Positions 24,777 through 33,358 of a DNA stretch of 64,000 nt are shown here, piece by piece (position 1 is the first letter of the stretch; every line of letters starts with the position of its first letter). The translations under genes and the position numbers were made by a program. Under the pieces are notes generated by a model. That model ran no database searches. It saw nothing but the letters and a program-made list of their open reading frames with translations, and had not been told where the DNA came from. Origin of the DNA: Pelagibacteraceae bacterium AG-349-L23 (lineage in GTDB: Bacteria; Pseudomonadota; Alphaproteobacteria; Pelagibacterales; Pelagibacteraceae); contig QCDD01000002.1 of assembly GCA_003281045.1 (NCBI GenBank), positions 23,148-87,147 of the forward strand, in the 5' to 3' direction.

Positions 24777-25739
24777 CTATAGTTTAACTATCTTAGTTGA
24801 CGCAATTTTTTTTTCAAAAAAATCTATAATATTTTGAACTGTCTCCTCACTCATTTTTTCCAAGCACTCTTTAGTAAAAGTTGCTGCATGCGGACTTAAT
24901 ACCACCCTTTTATTCTTTAATAATGGATTGTCTTTATCAGGTGGCTCTTTTTCAAACACATCAATACCAGCAAAAGATATCAATTTCTCATTTAAAGCTT
25001 TATTCAAATCATTTTCATTTACAACTCCACCCCTTGCAGCATTAATCAAAATTGCAGATTTTTTCATTAAAGATAATTCTTCAAATGAAATCATATTTTT
25101 TGTGTCTTTGTTTAAAGGAACACACAGAGATATGATATCTAAGATTTTAAGTCCTTCACTTAAATTTGAAATTTTCTCACCTCCTAAATCTGATATAGTT
25201 TTTTCGTCAACATAAGGGTCATAAACTAAAACTTTCATTTCAAAACCCAAACATTTTTTGATTAACTTTTTACCAATTCTTCCACACCCAACAATCAAAA
25301 TTTTTTTACTAAAAAGTTCGAAATTATCATTTATATTTAAATGTATAGCTTTGTAAAAATTTCCTTCTCTAACCATAGTATCAAACATTGCTCTTCCTTT
25401 ATAAATATTTAGTATCATGAACATTATGTGTTCGGCAGGTGAAGTAGAAGTAGAATTATGGGTAACTAATAAGCTAATATTATTTTCTTTCAAAAACTTA
25501 ACATCAACATTGTCATAACCAACACCATGACGAGAAATAACTTTTAAATTCTTACATTTGCTCAGAATTTCTGCGTCAAGTTTTCCTCTTCTTAAGGTTA
25601 CTCCATCAAATTTGGGTAATTCTTTTTTAAGATTTTCTCTTGATAAATCATTTATTATTTCATATGAAAAATTTTTTTTTTGATCAAATAATTTGAGACC
25701 TTTTTCATTCATAGTATCGATTATTCCGATTTTATACAT
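24777..25739 (-). CDS. D-2-hydroxyacid dehydrogenase (phosphoglycerate dehydrogenase-like)
   Basis: 320 aa. NAD-binding motif VGCGRIGKKLIKKC and catalytic residues Arg in NAARGGVVNE, Glu in FEKEPP and His in SPHAA are intact. Lacks the C-terminal ACT domain of SerA, so it is a short form. About half of its residues match the second dehydrogenase at 37500-38465, including the C-terminal IIDFFEKK. Its true substrate is unknown; 3-phosphoglycerate or a sugar-acid-derived 2-keto acid are both possible. Confidence 0.88.
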   Translation of the reverse strand: MYKIGIIDTMNEKGLKLFDQKKNFSYEIINDLSRENLKKELPKFDGVTLRRGKLDAEILSKCKNLKVISRHGVGYDNVDVKFLKENNISLLVTHNSTSTSPAEHIMFMILNIYKGRAMFDTMVREGNFYKAIHLNINDNFELFSKKILIVGCGRIGKKLIKKCLGFEMKVLVYDPYVDEKTISDLGGEKISNLSEGLKILDIISLCVPLNKDTKNMISFEELSLMKKSAILINAARGGVVNENDLNKALNEKLISFAGIDVFEKEPPDKDNPLLKNKRVVLSPHAATFTKECLEKMSEETVQNIIDFFEKKIASTKIVKL

Positions 25740-25744
25740 AAAAA

Positions 25745-26512
25745 TTATGATTTAATATTATATCCCTTTTTTAAAAGTATAGTAACAACACTTACACAGA
25801 TTGTTAAAAATAAAATCATTAAAATGATACTTGTCCAAATATTAAAATCTGAGATACCATAAAATGAATATCTCAAACCATTTATAAGATAAACAACTGG
25901 ATTAAAATAAGTAACTATTTGCCAAAATTCAGGCAACATATCTAAAGAATATAAACTGCCACCTAAAAATACCATAGGAGTAATTACCAATGATGGAATA
26001 ATCGACATTTGTTCAAAATCTTTGCTGAGTAAACCAATTAAAAAACCAAAAAGAGCAAATGTAAAAGAAACAAGAACTAATAAAAAAATCATTAAAAGTG
26101 GAAATTGAACTTGTACATCAGCAAAAAATTGTGCTGTTAGAAAAATTACTCCCCCAACTATAAGTGTTTTAGTTGCTCCAGCACTTACGAATGCCAAGAC
26201 AATTTCAAAAGAAGATATGGGTGCTGCTAAAATTTCATAAATAGTTCCATTAAATTTAGGAAAGAAAATTCCAAAAGAGGTGTTACTTATTGATTGAGTT
26301 AACAGAGTTAACATAAGCAAACCTGGGACTATAAAAGATCCATAACTAATTCCATCGATTTTTTGAACATAACCTCCAATAACAGACCCAAAAACTATAA
26401 AATATAATGATGTTGAAATTACTGGTGATAAAAGTGATTGACCTAAAGTTCTTCTAAATCTATCCATTTCATGAAAGTAAATAGCTTTAAATCCATATAA
26501 ATTAATTTTCAT
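25745..26512 (-). CDS. ABC-2 type transporter permease
   Basis: 255 aa, six hydrophobic segments, with the ABC-2 family motif around [14 protein letters not shown]-like sequence ([22 protein letters not shown]) and [20 protein letters not shown] near the last helices. It forms an export pair with the ATPase encoded just upstream (11-base overlap). Typical cargo of this family are drugs, lipids or polysaccharide; not determined here. Confidence 0.9.
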   Translation of the reverse strand: MKINLYGFKAIYFHEMDRFRRTLGQSLLSPVISTSLYFIVFGSVIGGYVQKIDGISYGSFIVPGLLMLTLLTQSISNTSFGIFFPKFNGTIYEILAAPISSFEIVLAFVSAGATKTLIVGGVIFLTAQFFADVQVQFPLLMIFLLVLVSFTFALFGFLIGLLSKDFEQMSIIPSLVITPMVFLGGSLYSLDMLPEFWQIVTYFNPVVYLINGLRYSFYGISDFNIWTSIILMILFLTICVSVVTILLKKGYNIKS

Positions 26513-27437
26513 TATTTTCCTTTACCAAAGTTACAAAAATTTTTTCTAAACTACTTTGTTCTGTTTTTAAATCTCTAAGTTTTAATCCTGAGTCTTTAAT
26601 ATCTTGTAAAAGATTTGTAATCCCAGTCCTTTTTTCTTTAAGGTTATAAGTGTATTCTAAAGACATTTTATTACTTCCAACAATTAAATTATATTTTTTT
26701 AATAAATCAGGGATATTTTGAATTTTCTCTTGTAACTCCACAGATAAAACTTTTCGACCCATCTTTTTTATTAATTCTTTCTTTTGTTCAACAATTATAA
26801 TCTCACCCTGGTTTATAACCCCAACACGATCAGCAATTGCTTCGGCTTCTTCAATGTAATGTGTGGTCAAAATAATTGTCACACCTGTTTCTCTTAAAGA
26901 CCCAACCACCTTCCACATCTCTTGTCTCAGCTCAACATCCACACCAGCGGTAGGTTCATCTAAAAATAAAATTTTTGGTTCATGTGAAAGTGCTTTAGCA
27001 ATTAAAACTCTTCTTTTCATTCCACCCGATAATTTTCGCAAGATTAAATCTTTTTTATCCCAAAGACTTAGTTGTTTTAAGACTTTTTCAATATGTTTTG
27101 GTTCTGGTTTTTTTCCATACAAACCTCTTGAATATGAAACGTTATTAAAAACAGTTTCAAATTGCTCTAAAGTTAACTCCTGAGGAACGAGTCCTATACG
27201 TGATCTTGTTTCCCTATAATCCTCAATGATATCAAAGTCTTCAACTGTAACTTTTCCTGATGATGGTTTTACAATACCACAAATAATACTAATCAAAGTA
27301 GTTTTACCTGCGCCATTGGGTCCAAGCATCGCAAAAATTTCCCCTTTTTTAATATTGAGATTTATATTTTTTAAAGCATTAAAGCCGTTATCATAAACTT
27401 TTGAGAGATTATTAATTACTATTTGATTTTCTGACAT
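26502..27437 (-). CDS. ABC transporter ATP-binding protein (ABC-2 exporter)
   Basis: 311 aa. Walker [10 protein letters not shown] (about residues 39-47), signature LSGGMKRR, Walker [13 protein letters not shown] and the switch histidine TTHYIEEAE are all present. The DRA/CcmA-type architecture with a ~80-residue C-terminal extension fits a drug/nodulation-type exporter ATPase. Paired with the permease downstream. Confidence 0.93.
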   Translation of the reverse strand: MSENQIVINNLSKVYDNGFNALKNINLNIKKGEIFAMLGPNGAGKTTLISIICGIVKPSSGKVTVEDFDIIEDYRETRSRIGLVPQELTLEQFETVFNNVSYSRGLYGKKPEPKHIEKVLKQLSLWDKKDLILRKLSGGMKRRVLIAKALSHEPKILFLDEPTAGVDVELRQEMWKVVGSLRETGVTIILTTHYIEEAEAIADRVGVINQGEIIIVEQKKELIKKMGRKVLSVELQEKIQNIPDLLKKYNLIVGSNKMSLEYTYNLKEKRTGITNLLQDIKDSGLKLRDLKTEQSSLEKIFVTLVKENNEN

Positions 27438-27478
27438 TCGGTCAGTTATATAACTATTAATTCACTTAATACAATCGA

Positions 27479-28924
27479 CTAAAATTTGATCTTTTTAGCT
27501 TTAAGAACCAAAAATGGTAAAAAAGTTGCAATGATAAAAGACAGAAATAATAATGACTGAGATATAAATGGATTAAATATTTCTTTTGATAACAAAATAC
27601 CAACTAATAAACTTTTTGAGAAATCTGGTGAAGGAAATAACAAAATTCCGGCCACAAACCCAATAAGAATTGATTTATATGCGGTTTTTTCATCAATCTT
27701 ATTATAAAAACTATAAAAAATTGTTATCACGAACGCACAACAAAATAAGTCAGCCAGTAAAAACAAATATAAAATATCAAAGCCATAAGATGCAATAGCA
27801 AAAGATATTATGGACAAAAATACAATAATATATTTTGAAAAATTTATATAATTAGTCTTTTTTTTAAATTCAAATGTAGCTTTTCCATCGACTATAATTA
27901 AACTTGATATTGCATTAATTAAAGTATCTACTGTTGAGATAGTTAACGCTAGACCTAAAATAATAATCACTATTGATAAAAATATCGCTTGTTCATTCAG
28001 TAATAAGTAAAAAAAACTAAGATCGGGCCTTATTGATGAATTGAGTGAAAAACCAACGAGTCCTGTAAAACCCATAAAAAAAACAATCGGTACAATCATC
28101 AAAAAAGATATAATTAAACTTTTTTTTAAAGTTTTATAATCTTTTGCTGCATAAATACGTTGCCAATTACCTTGATGAAATAGATTTGTTGCTGCTACAG
28201 CAATAAAAAAAGTTAAACCAGAAGTATAACCAGGCAAATAAGATCCGCTTAAAAGATGTGGGTTTTTTTCTTTTACAAAATCAAAAGAAAATTTTGATCC
28301 TGTGAAAGACAAAATATATATTAAAGAAATCAATAATAATAAACCAATGACAAACATTTGAATGTTATCGGTCAATATTGAAGCTTTTAATCCACCATAT
28401 AAAGTATAAGTTAAAGTGCACAATAGCACAATTAAAGCAGTGAACCAAAGTTCAGTACCTGAAATATAGTTAATCAAAACTGCAACCGCTGTAACTTCAG
28501 CACATAAGAAAATAAACATATAAAAAATTGTCATCAGCAAAATAAGTTTAAATAAACTTTTACCAAATTTTTTTCTTAAAAATTCAATGAGCGTGGAACC
28601 TTGAGGAAACTCTTTTCTAATTTTTTTTCCAAGATATATAAAAAAAAACATTGGAAAAGCTGTCCCAAGGGAATATCCAATTACTGCACCTAAACCGCCC
28701 CAAGTTGCGGCTGAAGCAGGACCAAAAAGAATCCAAGCTCCAAGTGCAGACGCTGTCAAACTTGTTGTTAATGAGAGAAATCCAATATTTCTATTTGCAG
28801 TTAAATAATTTTTTAACCCCTGATAGTTTTTAGAATAATAAATTCCAAATGATAAAAAAATTAAACATATAACAATTACTAAAGATAATGCGGTAGATTG
28901 AGTTAAAAAATATGTTTTATCCAT
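27479..28924 (-). CDS. thiV: Sodium:solute symporter under a TPP riboswitch (ThiV-type thiamin-precursor transporter)
   Basis: 481 aa with about thirteen membrane helices, sodium/solute symporter family (the NLFHQGNWQRIYAAKD motif is typical of SSS members). A TPP riboswitch directly precedes it, and in SAR11 an SSS transporter in that position, ThiV, is the proposed importer of the thiamin pyrimidine precursor HMP. The name rests on that context; the substrate cannot be read from the sequence. No thi biosynthesis genes are adjacent. Confidence 0.88.
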   Translation of the reverse strand: MDKTYFLTQSTALSLVIVICLIFLSFGIYYSKNYQGLKNYLTANRNIGFLSLTTSLTASALGAWILFGPASAATWGGLGAVIGYSLGTAFPMFFFIYLGKKIRKEFPQGSTLIEFLRKKFGKSLFKLILLMTIFYMFIFLCAEVTAVAVLINYISGTELWFTALIVLLCTLTYTLYGGLKASILTDNIQMFVIGLLLLISLIYILSFTGSKFSFDFVKEKNPHLLSGSYLPGYTSGLTFFIAVAATNLFHQGNWQRIYAAKDYKTLKKSLIISFLMIVPIVFFMGFTGLVGFSLNSSIRPDLSFFYLLLNEQAIFLSIVIIILGLALTISTVDTLINAISSLIIVDGKATFEFKKKTNYINFSKYIIVFLSIISFAIASYGFDILYLFLLADLFCCAFVITIFYSFYNKIDEKTAYKSILIGFVAGILLFPSPDFSKSLLVGILLSKEIFNPFISQSLLFLSFIIATFLPFLVLKAKKIKF

Positions 28925-28995
28925 TGTTCCCTTTCTGAATTACCGGACAGGTTCATAGGGTTTAATCTCAGTCTGTTAAGACACCCCTTTAAACA
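28925..28995 (-). promoter_or_regulatory. TPP riboswitch (THI element) controlling thiV
   Basis: On the minus strand all THI-box landmarks are present in order: GGGGTGTC, GACTGAGA, ACCC, GAACCTG, CCGGTAAT and AAAGGGAACA. P3 is reduced to about three pairs. P1 can be TGTT/AACA, with the 3' arm touching the ATG, and the SD-like AAGGGA is inside the aptamer, so ligand binding would hide the ribosome site (translational control). Confidence 0.92.
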
Positions 28996-29058
28996 TATTA
29001 ATTTATTTTATTTAATTAGAAAAGAGCAAATTAAAATTTCGAAATTAATTTGAATTGA

Positions 29059-29643
29059 TTATAGTTTTATTTTATCAATTTGTGCGTGAGCTTCTTTAAT
29101 TGATTTTTCATAATCTAGAGCCATTTGATCCGCACTAATTATCTCAACTTTTTCTATACCAAAGAAATTTAAAATAAATTTCAACCAAGGAGTTAAAAAG
29201 TCTTCATTACTATTTAACTTAGTTCCTCCTGATGTAATTACTAAATAAGCTTTTTTATTTTTTAACAAACCTTCTCTTCTACCATTAGGTTTAAATTTAA
29301 ATGTTTCTCCAATTCTTGCCGCCAAATCCGACCAAGCTTTTAAAGTTGCAGGAGGACCATAATTATAAATTGGTGCTGAAATTATTATAATATCACTCTC
29401 TTTGAGTTCTTTTACGAGTTGATTGGAGAGCTCAAACATTTTTTTGTGATTTTCATTTTGATCTTTTTCGTCAATATTCATTCCAGATTCCGTTAAACCA
29501 CTCACAAAAACCATTTCTTCATTTAGGTCTCTATATATAACCTCATCTTCAGGTTTTTTAATTTTTTCTAGTAACTTTTTAGCTAAAGCTCTTGAGGTCG
29601 AACCTTCTTTTCTAGCGCTTGAGTCAATTTGATAAATCTTCAT
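29059..29643 (-). CDS. azoR: FMN-dependent NADH-azoreductase/quinone reductase
   Basis: 194 aa flavodoxin-2 fold. N-terminal KIYQIDSSARKEGSTSRALA forms the FMN phosphate loop; IIISAPIYNYGPPATLKAWSD and LVITSGGTKL are the family flavin/active-site blocks. Reduces quinones or azo compounds with NAD(P)H. I use the ATG at 29643; the longer frame would need a TTG start. It follows ccdA by six bases. Confidence 0.88.
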   Translation of the reverse strand: MKIYQIDSSARKEGSTSRALAKKLLEKIKKPEDEVIYRDLNEEMVFVSGLTESGMNIDEKDQNENHKKMFELSNQLVKELKESDIIIISAPIYNYGPPATLKAWSDLAARIGETFKFKPNGRREGLLKNKKAYLVITSGGTKLNSNEDFLTPWLKFILNFFGIEKVEIISADQMALDYEKSIKEAHAQIDKIKL

Positions 29644-29649
29644 AAACAA

Positions 29650-30357
29650 TCATCCAAAATTTTGCAAAAAAGGAAATATGTTAAGTAAATAATAACCTAA
29701 TGCTTGTAACTGATTTGTTAATATTAATATACCGGTAATTAATAATATTACACCACCAATTTTTGAAATTAAATTAATGTTCTTTTTGAAATTTTTTGAA
29801 AAAATTAAAAATTTTTGAATTAAATAACCTGATAAAATAAATGGTAACGCAAGACCTAAAGAATAAAATGATAAAAGTATTATACCTCTATTGATACTCT
29901 CTTCTGTTGAGGCAAGTGCTAAGATTGATCCAAGAATAGGGCCTATGCATGGTGTCCAACCAAAAGCAAAAGCCATACCGATTAATATTGGGCTAAAAAA
30001 ATTAGTGTTACTATTTGTGTGAAGTCTTTTTTCATAATTCAAAAATTTTAAATTTATAATTCCAATTAAGTGTAAAGAAAAAATACAGATAACTAATCCA
30101 GCACCAATTCTTAATTCATTTGAATTTTGTAATAATACTTGGCCTAAAAAAGTTGAAGCAGCTCCAAAAATAATAAAAACAATTGAAAAACCAATTGTAA
30201 AAAGAATGATAGGAATTAAGTTTATATTTTTTTTTTCTATTAAATCATTTAATGAAGTGCCAGAAACATAAGAGATATAACCAGGTATTAATGGTAATAC
30301 ACATGGGGATAAAAAACTTATCAAACCCGCACCTAAAGCAATAAAAATTTCTAACAT
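29650..30357 (-). CDS. ccdA: Cytochrome c biogenesis protein CcdA
   Basis: 235 aa, six membrane helices. The two redox cysteines are in FLSPCVLPLIPGYISY (residues about 15-30) and GWTPCIGPILGS (about 131-142), the defining CcdA motifs. Carries reducing power across the inner membrane for haem attachment or periplasmic thiol reduction. The partner thioredoxin-like protein is not adjacent. Confidence 0.95.
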   Translation of the reverse strand: MLEIFIALGAGLISFLSPCVLPLIPGYISYVSGTSLNDLIEKKNINLIPIILFTIGFSIVFIIFGAASTFLGQVLLQNSNELRIGAGLVICIFSLHLIGIINLKFLNYEKRLHTNSNTNFFSPILIGMAFAFGWTPCIGPILGSILALASTEESINRGIILLSFYSLGLALPFILSGYLIQKFLIFSKNFKKNINLISKIGGVILLITGILILTNQLQALGYYLLNIFPFLQNFG

Positions 30358-30376
30358 CTAATAAATAAAATTTATA

Positions 30377-31225
30377 TTATTCCTTGTAAGGAACAACCTG
30401 GTGTTTTTGAGTGCCAAGTTTATCAACACCCAAAACTACTTCCTCACCTCCTTTTAAAAAGTGAGGTGGTTTCATATTTTCTCCAACACCTGGGGGTGTT
30501 CCGGTGCAACAAATGTCACCAGGGTGTAAACTCATACATGAGCTCATATAAGAAACCAATGTTTTTACATCAAATATCATATGTTTGGTGTTTCCTGTTT
30601 GCATTCTTTTGCCATCAACATCTAAAAACATATTCAAGCTTTGAAAATCAGTAATCTCATCTTTTGTCACAATGTAAGGACCAATTGGGCCAAATGTATC
30701 AAAACCCTTTCCTTTATCCCAAGTTAAACCTCTATTCTTTTGAAAATCTCGTTCGCTCACATCGTTCACTAAAAAAAACCCAAGAACATGATCCATGGCA
30801 TTTTCAACACTTACATTTATGGCTTTTTTTCCGATAACAAAACCTAACTCAACTTCCCAATCCGTATGATTAGACCCCTTAGGAACAATAATTGGATCAT
30901 TAGGTCCAGCTATACAACTAGTGAATTTTGAGAAAATTATAGGTTCTTTTGGTATTGGCAAATTTTGTTCTTCGGCATGATCTTTAAAATTTAAACCAAT
31001 ACCAATAAATTTTGATGGGTTAGAAACGCATGCACCTATTCTAGAACTTGAATCGAGCTTTGGTAAACTTGAAATATCAGCTTTTTTTATTTTCTCTAAT
31101 GTATCAAAATTCAATGTGTCAGGGTTTAAATCATTAATTACTGATGACAAATCTCGGTAATTGTTTTCACTATCTATGATTGCTGGTTTTTCTTCACCCA
31201 CACTACCTATTCTACATAATTTCAT
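30377..31225 (-). CDS. Fumarylacetoacetate hydrolase family protein
   Basis: 282 aa. Family marks: IGIGLNFKDHAEEQNLP, the metal-binding EVELGFVIGKKA with preceding IVPKGSNHTDWE, KGFDTFGPIGPYI and the C-terminal CTGTPPGVG. Members hydrolyse or decarboxylate acyl-pyruvates and related diketo acids (2-keto-3-deoxy sugar acid routes, ureidoglycolate). Its position just before the ROK kinase/inositol cluster on the same strand suggests sugar-acid breakdown, which is inference. Confidence 0.9.
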   Translation of the reverse strand: MKLCRIGSVGEEKPAIIDSENNYRDLSSVINDLNPDTLNFDTLEKIKKADISSLPKLDSSSRIGACVSNPSKFIGIGLNFKDHAEEQNLPIPKEPIIFSKFTSCIAGPNDPIIVPKGSNHTDWEVELGFVIGKKAINVSVENAMDHVLGFFLVNDVSERDFQKNRGLTWDKGKGFDTFGPIGPYIVTKDEITDFQSLNMFLDVDGKRMQTGNTKHMIFDVKTLVSYMSSCMSLHPGDICCTGTPPGVGENMKPPHFLKGGEEVVLGVDKLGTQKHQVVPYKE

Positions 31226-31286
31226 ATTTTTCTTCCTAGACTTTAATAATTAGCTCCTTTTGTAGTAAATGAATTTTATTCACTAG

Positions 31287-32189
31287 TCAATAATTTGTGG
31301 TTCTTGCTAATCGAGCTGCACCCCGAACACCGCTTGCATCACCGAATTTGGGTTTTAAAAAAGTCCCCTCAAACTCACCCCCTGCTACAAATTTTTTCAT
31401 TTTTTGTTTAATTTCATCTAAAAAATTTATTTCGTTAGATACCCCACCCCCGAAAACAAACACATCTGGATCAATAATATTAACAACAGTGGCTAAAGAC
31501 ATAGCGAGTTGATCTTTATATTTGTCAATTAATTTTTCAGCATCTAAATCAAGTTTTCTATGCATCTCAAATATCTTTTGGGCAGATAAATCCTTTTTAA
31601 ACTGGTTTTTGAATGCTTTAGAAATACCTATACCTGCAACAAAGTTCTCTATTTCCCCAGCTCTTAAATTAGTTTTTTTTATTTGAACACCTTCAATACA
31701 AGCACTTGGTATTTGATTATGTCCCCATTCTCCAGTAATACCATTAGGTCCATTGACAATTCGTTTATCTATAACTAAACCGCCTCCAACACCAGATCCA
31801 AGAATTACCCCAAAAACAATTTTATAATGTTTTCCAGAACCATCTATTGCTTCTGATAAAGCAAAACAGTTTGCATCATTTTCACAATAAATTTCTTTGC
31901 CAATCTCACTCCTTAAATCTCTTTGTAAAGGTTTGCCATTTATCCAAAAAGAATTAGGGGCATTTTTAACTAGTCCTGTTTGAATAGAATGAATCCCTGG
32001 ATGACACACACCCACTGGTAGTTCTTTACCAGCTTTACGCTCAAGTTCGATAACTATTTTTTTAATTATGGATAATGTATCTTTATAATTTTTTGGAACT
32101 TCAGTTCTTTCTCTATGATGCTCATTGCCAACATCATCTAATAACACATACTCTATTTTACTTGCCCCAAGATCAATACCAATCTGCAT
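31287..32189 (-). CDS. ROK family sugar kinase-like protein
   Basis: 300 aa. Phosphate motif IGIDLGASKIEYVLLDD (residues 3-19), catalytic D105 in ENDANCFALSEA, and GVILGSGVGGGLVID (127-141). The usual ROK zinc motif GH...CxCGxxGC is degenerate: GHNQIPSACIEGVQ keeps the histidine (157) and one cysteine (164). It lies four bases downstream of a Gfo/Idh/MocA gene and iolD, so it may phosphorylate a cyclitol breakdown product in place of IolC; this is inference. Confidence 0.88.
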   Translation of the reverse strand: MQIGIDLGASKIEYVLLDDVGNEHHRERTEVPKNYKDTLSIIKKIVIELERKAGKELPVGVCHPGIHSIQTGLVKNAPNSFWINGKPLQRDLRSEIGKEIYCENDANCFALSEAIDGSGKHYKIVFGVILGSGVGGGLVIDKRIVNGPNGITGEWGHNQIPSACIEGVQIKKTNLRAGEIENFVAGIGISKAFKNQFKKDLSAQKIFEMHRKLDLDAEKLIDKYKDQLAMSLATVVNIIDPDVFVFGGGVSNEINFLDEIKQKMKKFVAGGEFEGTFLKPKFGDASGVRGAARLARTTNY

Positions 32190-32192
32190 ATT

Positions 32193-33353
32193 TTATCTCA
32201 TCAATTTATTTATTTCTTTATTAATAAAAAGTTTTGGAATTTTGCATGTTGTACTAAGTCTAATTGGTTTATTTGTTTTAGCGGATTGCATAGTTGATTG
32301 TATCAAGTCAAGAACATGCAAAGATACTTCTCCATTACATCTATGTATCTTTTTTTTATCAATACAATAAGCCATTTCTGCAAGACCAACTCCTCTGTAA
32401 TTAGCGTTCGTAGGTGACTCATTTGCTCTAGAACTTTGTGTTCTAATATTAATTTTTCCTAGCGGCATTTGATTTGTTTTAAATTCTTTCCATGGGCTTC
32501 CTAATTTTTTACATACATAAACTGAACCACCGAACATATTAGGATCTGGCACAATCATTGAACCTTTGGTTCCATAAAGTTCAATATGATTTCTTTGATG
32601 AGCTATAACATCAAAAGATAAAGTGAGTCTGATTATGCTTCCATTTTCAAATATGATTGTTGTAAAATATGTAGTTGGACATTCTACCTTAATTCTTTTT
32701 CCCTTTTTAGGACCAATACCAATTGTTCTAAATCGTGAACCTTTCATTAAACTTGCTGCTTTTACCTCTTTTGCTGGACCCAATAAATTTACTAATGCTG
32801 TGAGATAATAAGGTCCCATATCAATTACTGGACCACCTTCTTTTTTTGCAAACCATGGTTCTGGGTCTGGATGATAAGATTGAACCCCTGGAAAAGCAAA
32901 AATCGCATTACCTAAATTTACTTTACCGATACTTTTACCTTCTAATAATTCTTTCGATTTTTGATTGCCACCTCCAAGAAAAGTATCTGGAGCATTTCCT
33001 AAATATAATTTCTTTTTTTTTGAGAGCTTTAATAATTCTTTTCCGTCTTTTAAATTAATTGCTAATGGTTTTTCTGAGTATACATGTTTTCCATTTAACA
33101 AAGACTTTTTTGCAATTTGGTAATGAACTTTTGGAGGGGTTAGATTTAGTATTATTTCAACCTGTTTATCTTTAAGTAAATTACTTACCGAAACTGCTTT
33201 AATCTTATAAATTTTAGCACATTTCTTAGCTGCTTTTTCTTTAACATCTGCACACTTAATGATTTTAAAATTTTTGAAATATTTGTGAGCTCTGAAATAT
33301 GTTTCTGCGATATGACCACAACCAATTAAGCCAACTTTAAATACTTTGCTCAT
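32193..33353 (-). CDS. Gfo/Idh/MocA family oxidoreductase
   Basis: 386 aa. N-terminal Rossmann motif VGLIGCGHIAETYF (residues 7-20), SEKPLAINLKDG (the conserved EKP), and GGPVIDMGPYYLTALVNLLGP, the C-terminal substrate-site block with the catalytic Asp/His-type region. NAD(P)-dependent dehydrogenase of cyclitols or sugars. In the operon iolD-this gene-ROK kinase. Together with the iolG-type gene at 39916 it gives two oxidoreductases in the cluster, perhaps for different inositol isomers. Confidence 0.88.
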   Translation of the reverse strand: MSKVFKVGLIGCGHIAETYFRAHKYFKNFKIIKCADVKEKAAKKCAKIYKIKAVSVSNLLKDKQVEIILNLTPPKVHYQIAKKSLLNGKHVYSEKPLAINLKDGKELLKLSKKKKLYLGNAPDTFLGGGNQKSKELLEGKSIGKVNLGNAIFAFPGVQSYHPDPEPWFAKKEGGPVIDMGPYYLTALVNLLGPAKEVKAASLMKGSRFRTIGIGPKKGKRIKVECPTTYFTTIIFENGSIIRLTLSFDVIAHQRNHIELYGTKGSMIVPDPNMFGGSVYVCKKLGSPWKEFKTNQMPLGKINIRTQSSRANESPTNANYRGVGLAEMAYCIDKKKIHRCNGEVSLHVLDLIQSTMQSAKTNKPIRLSTTCKIPKLFINKEINKLMR

Positions 33354-33358
33354 TAGGG

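Noticed and set aside
31226-31286. Possible hairpin TAGTGAAT / ATTCA-TTT-ACTA before the FAH gene
   Set aside because: Needs a three-base bulge and is not followed by a T tract in either direction; not called as a terminator.
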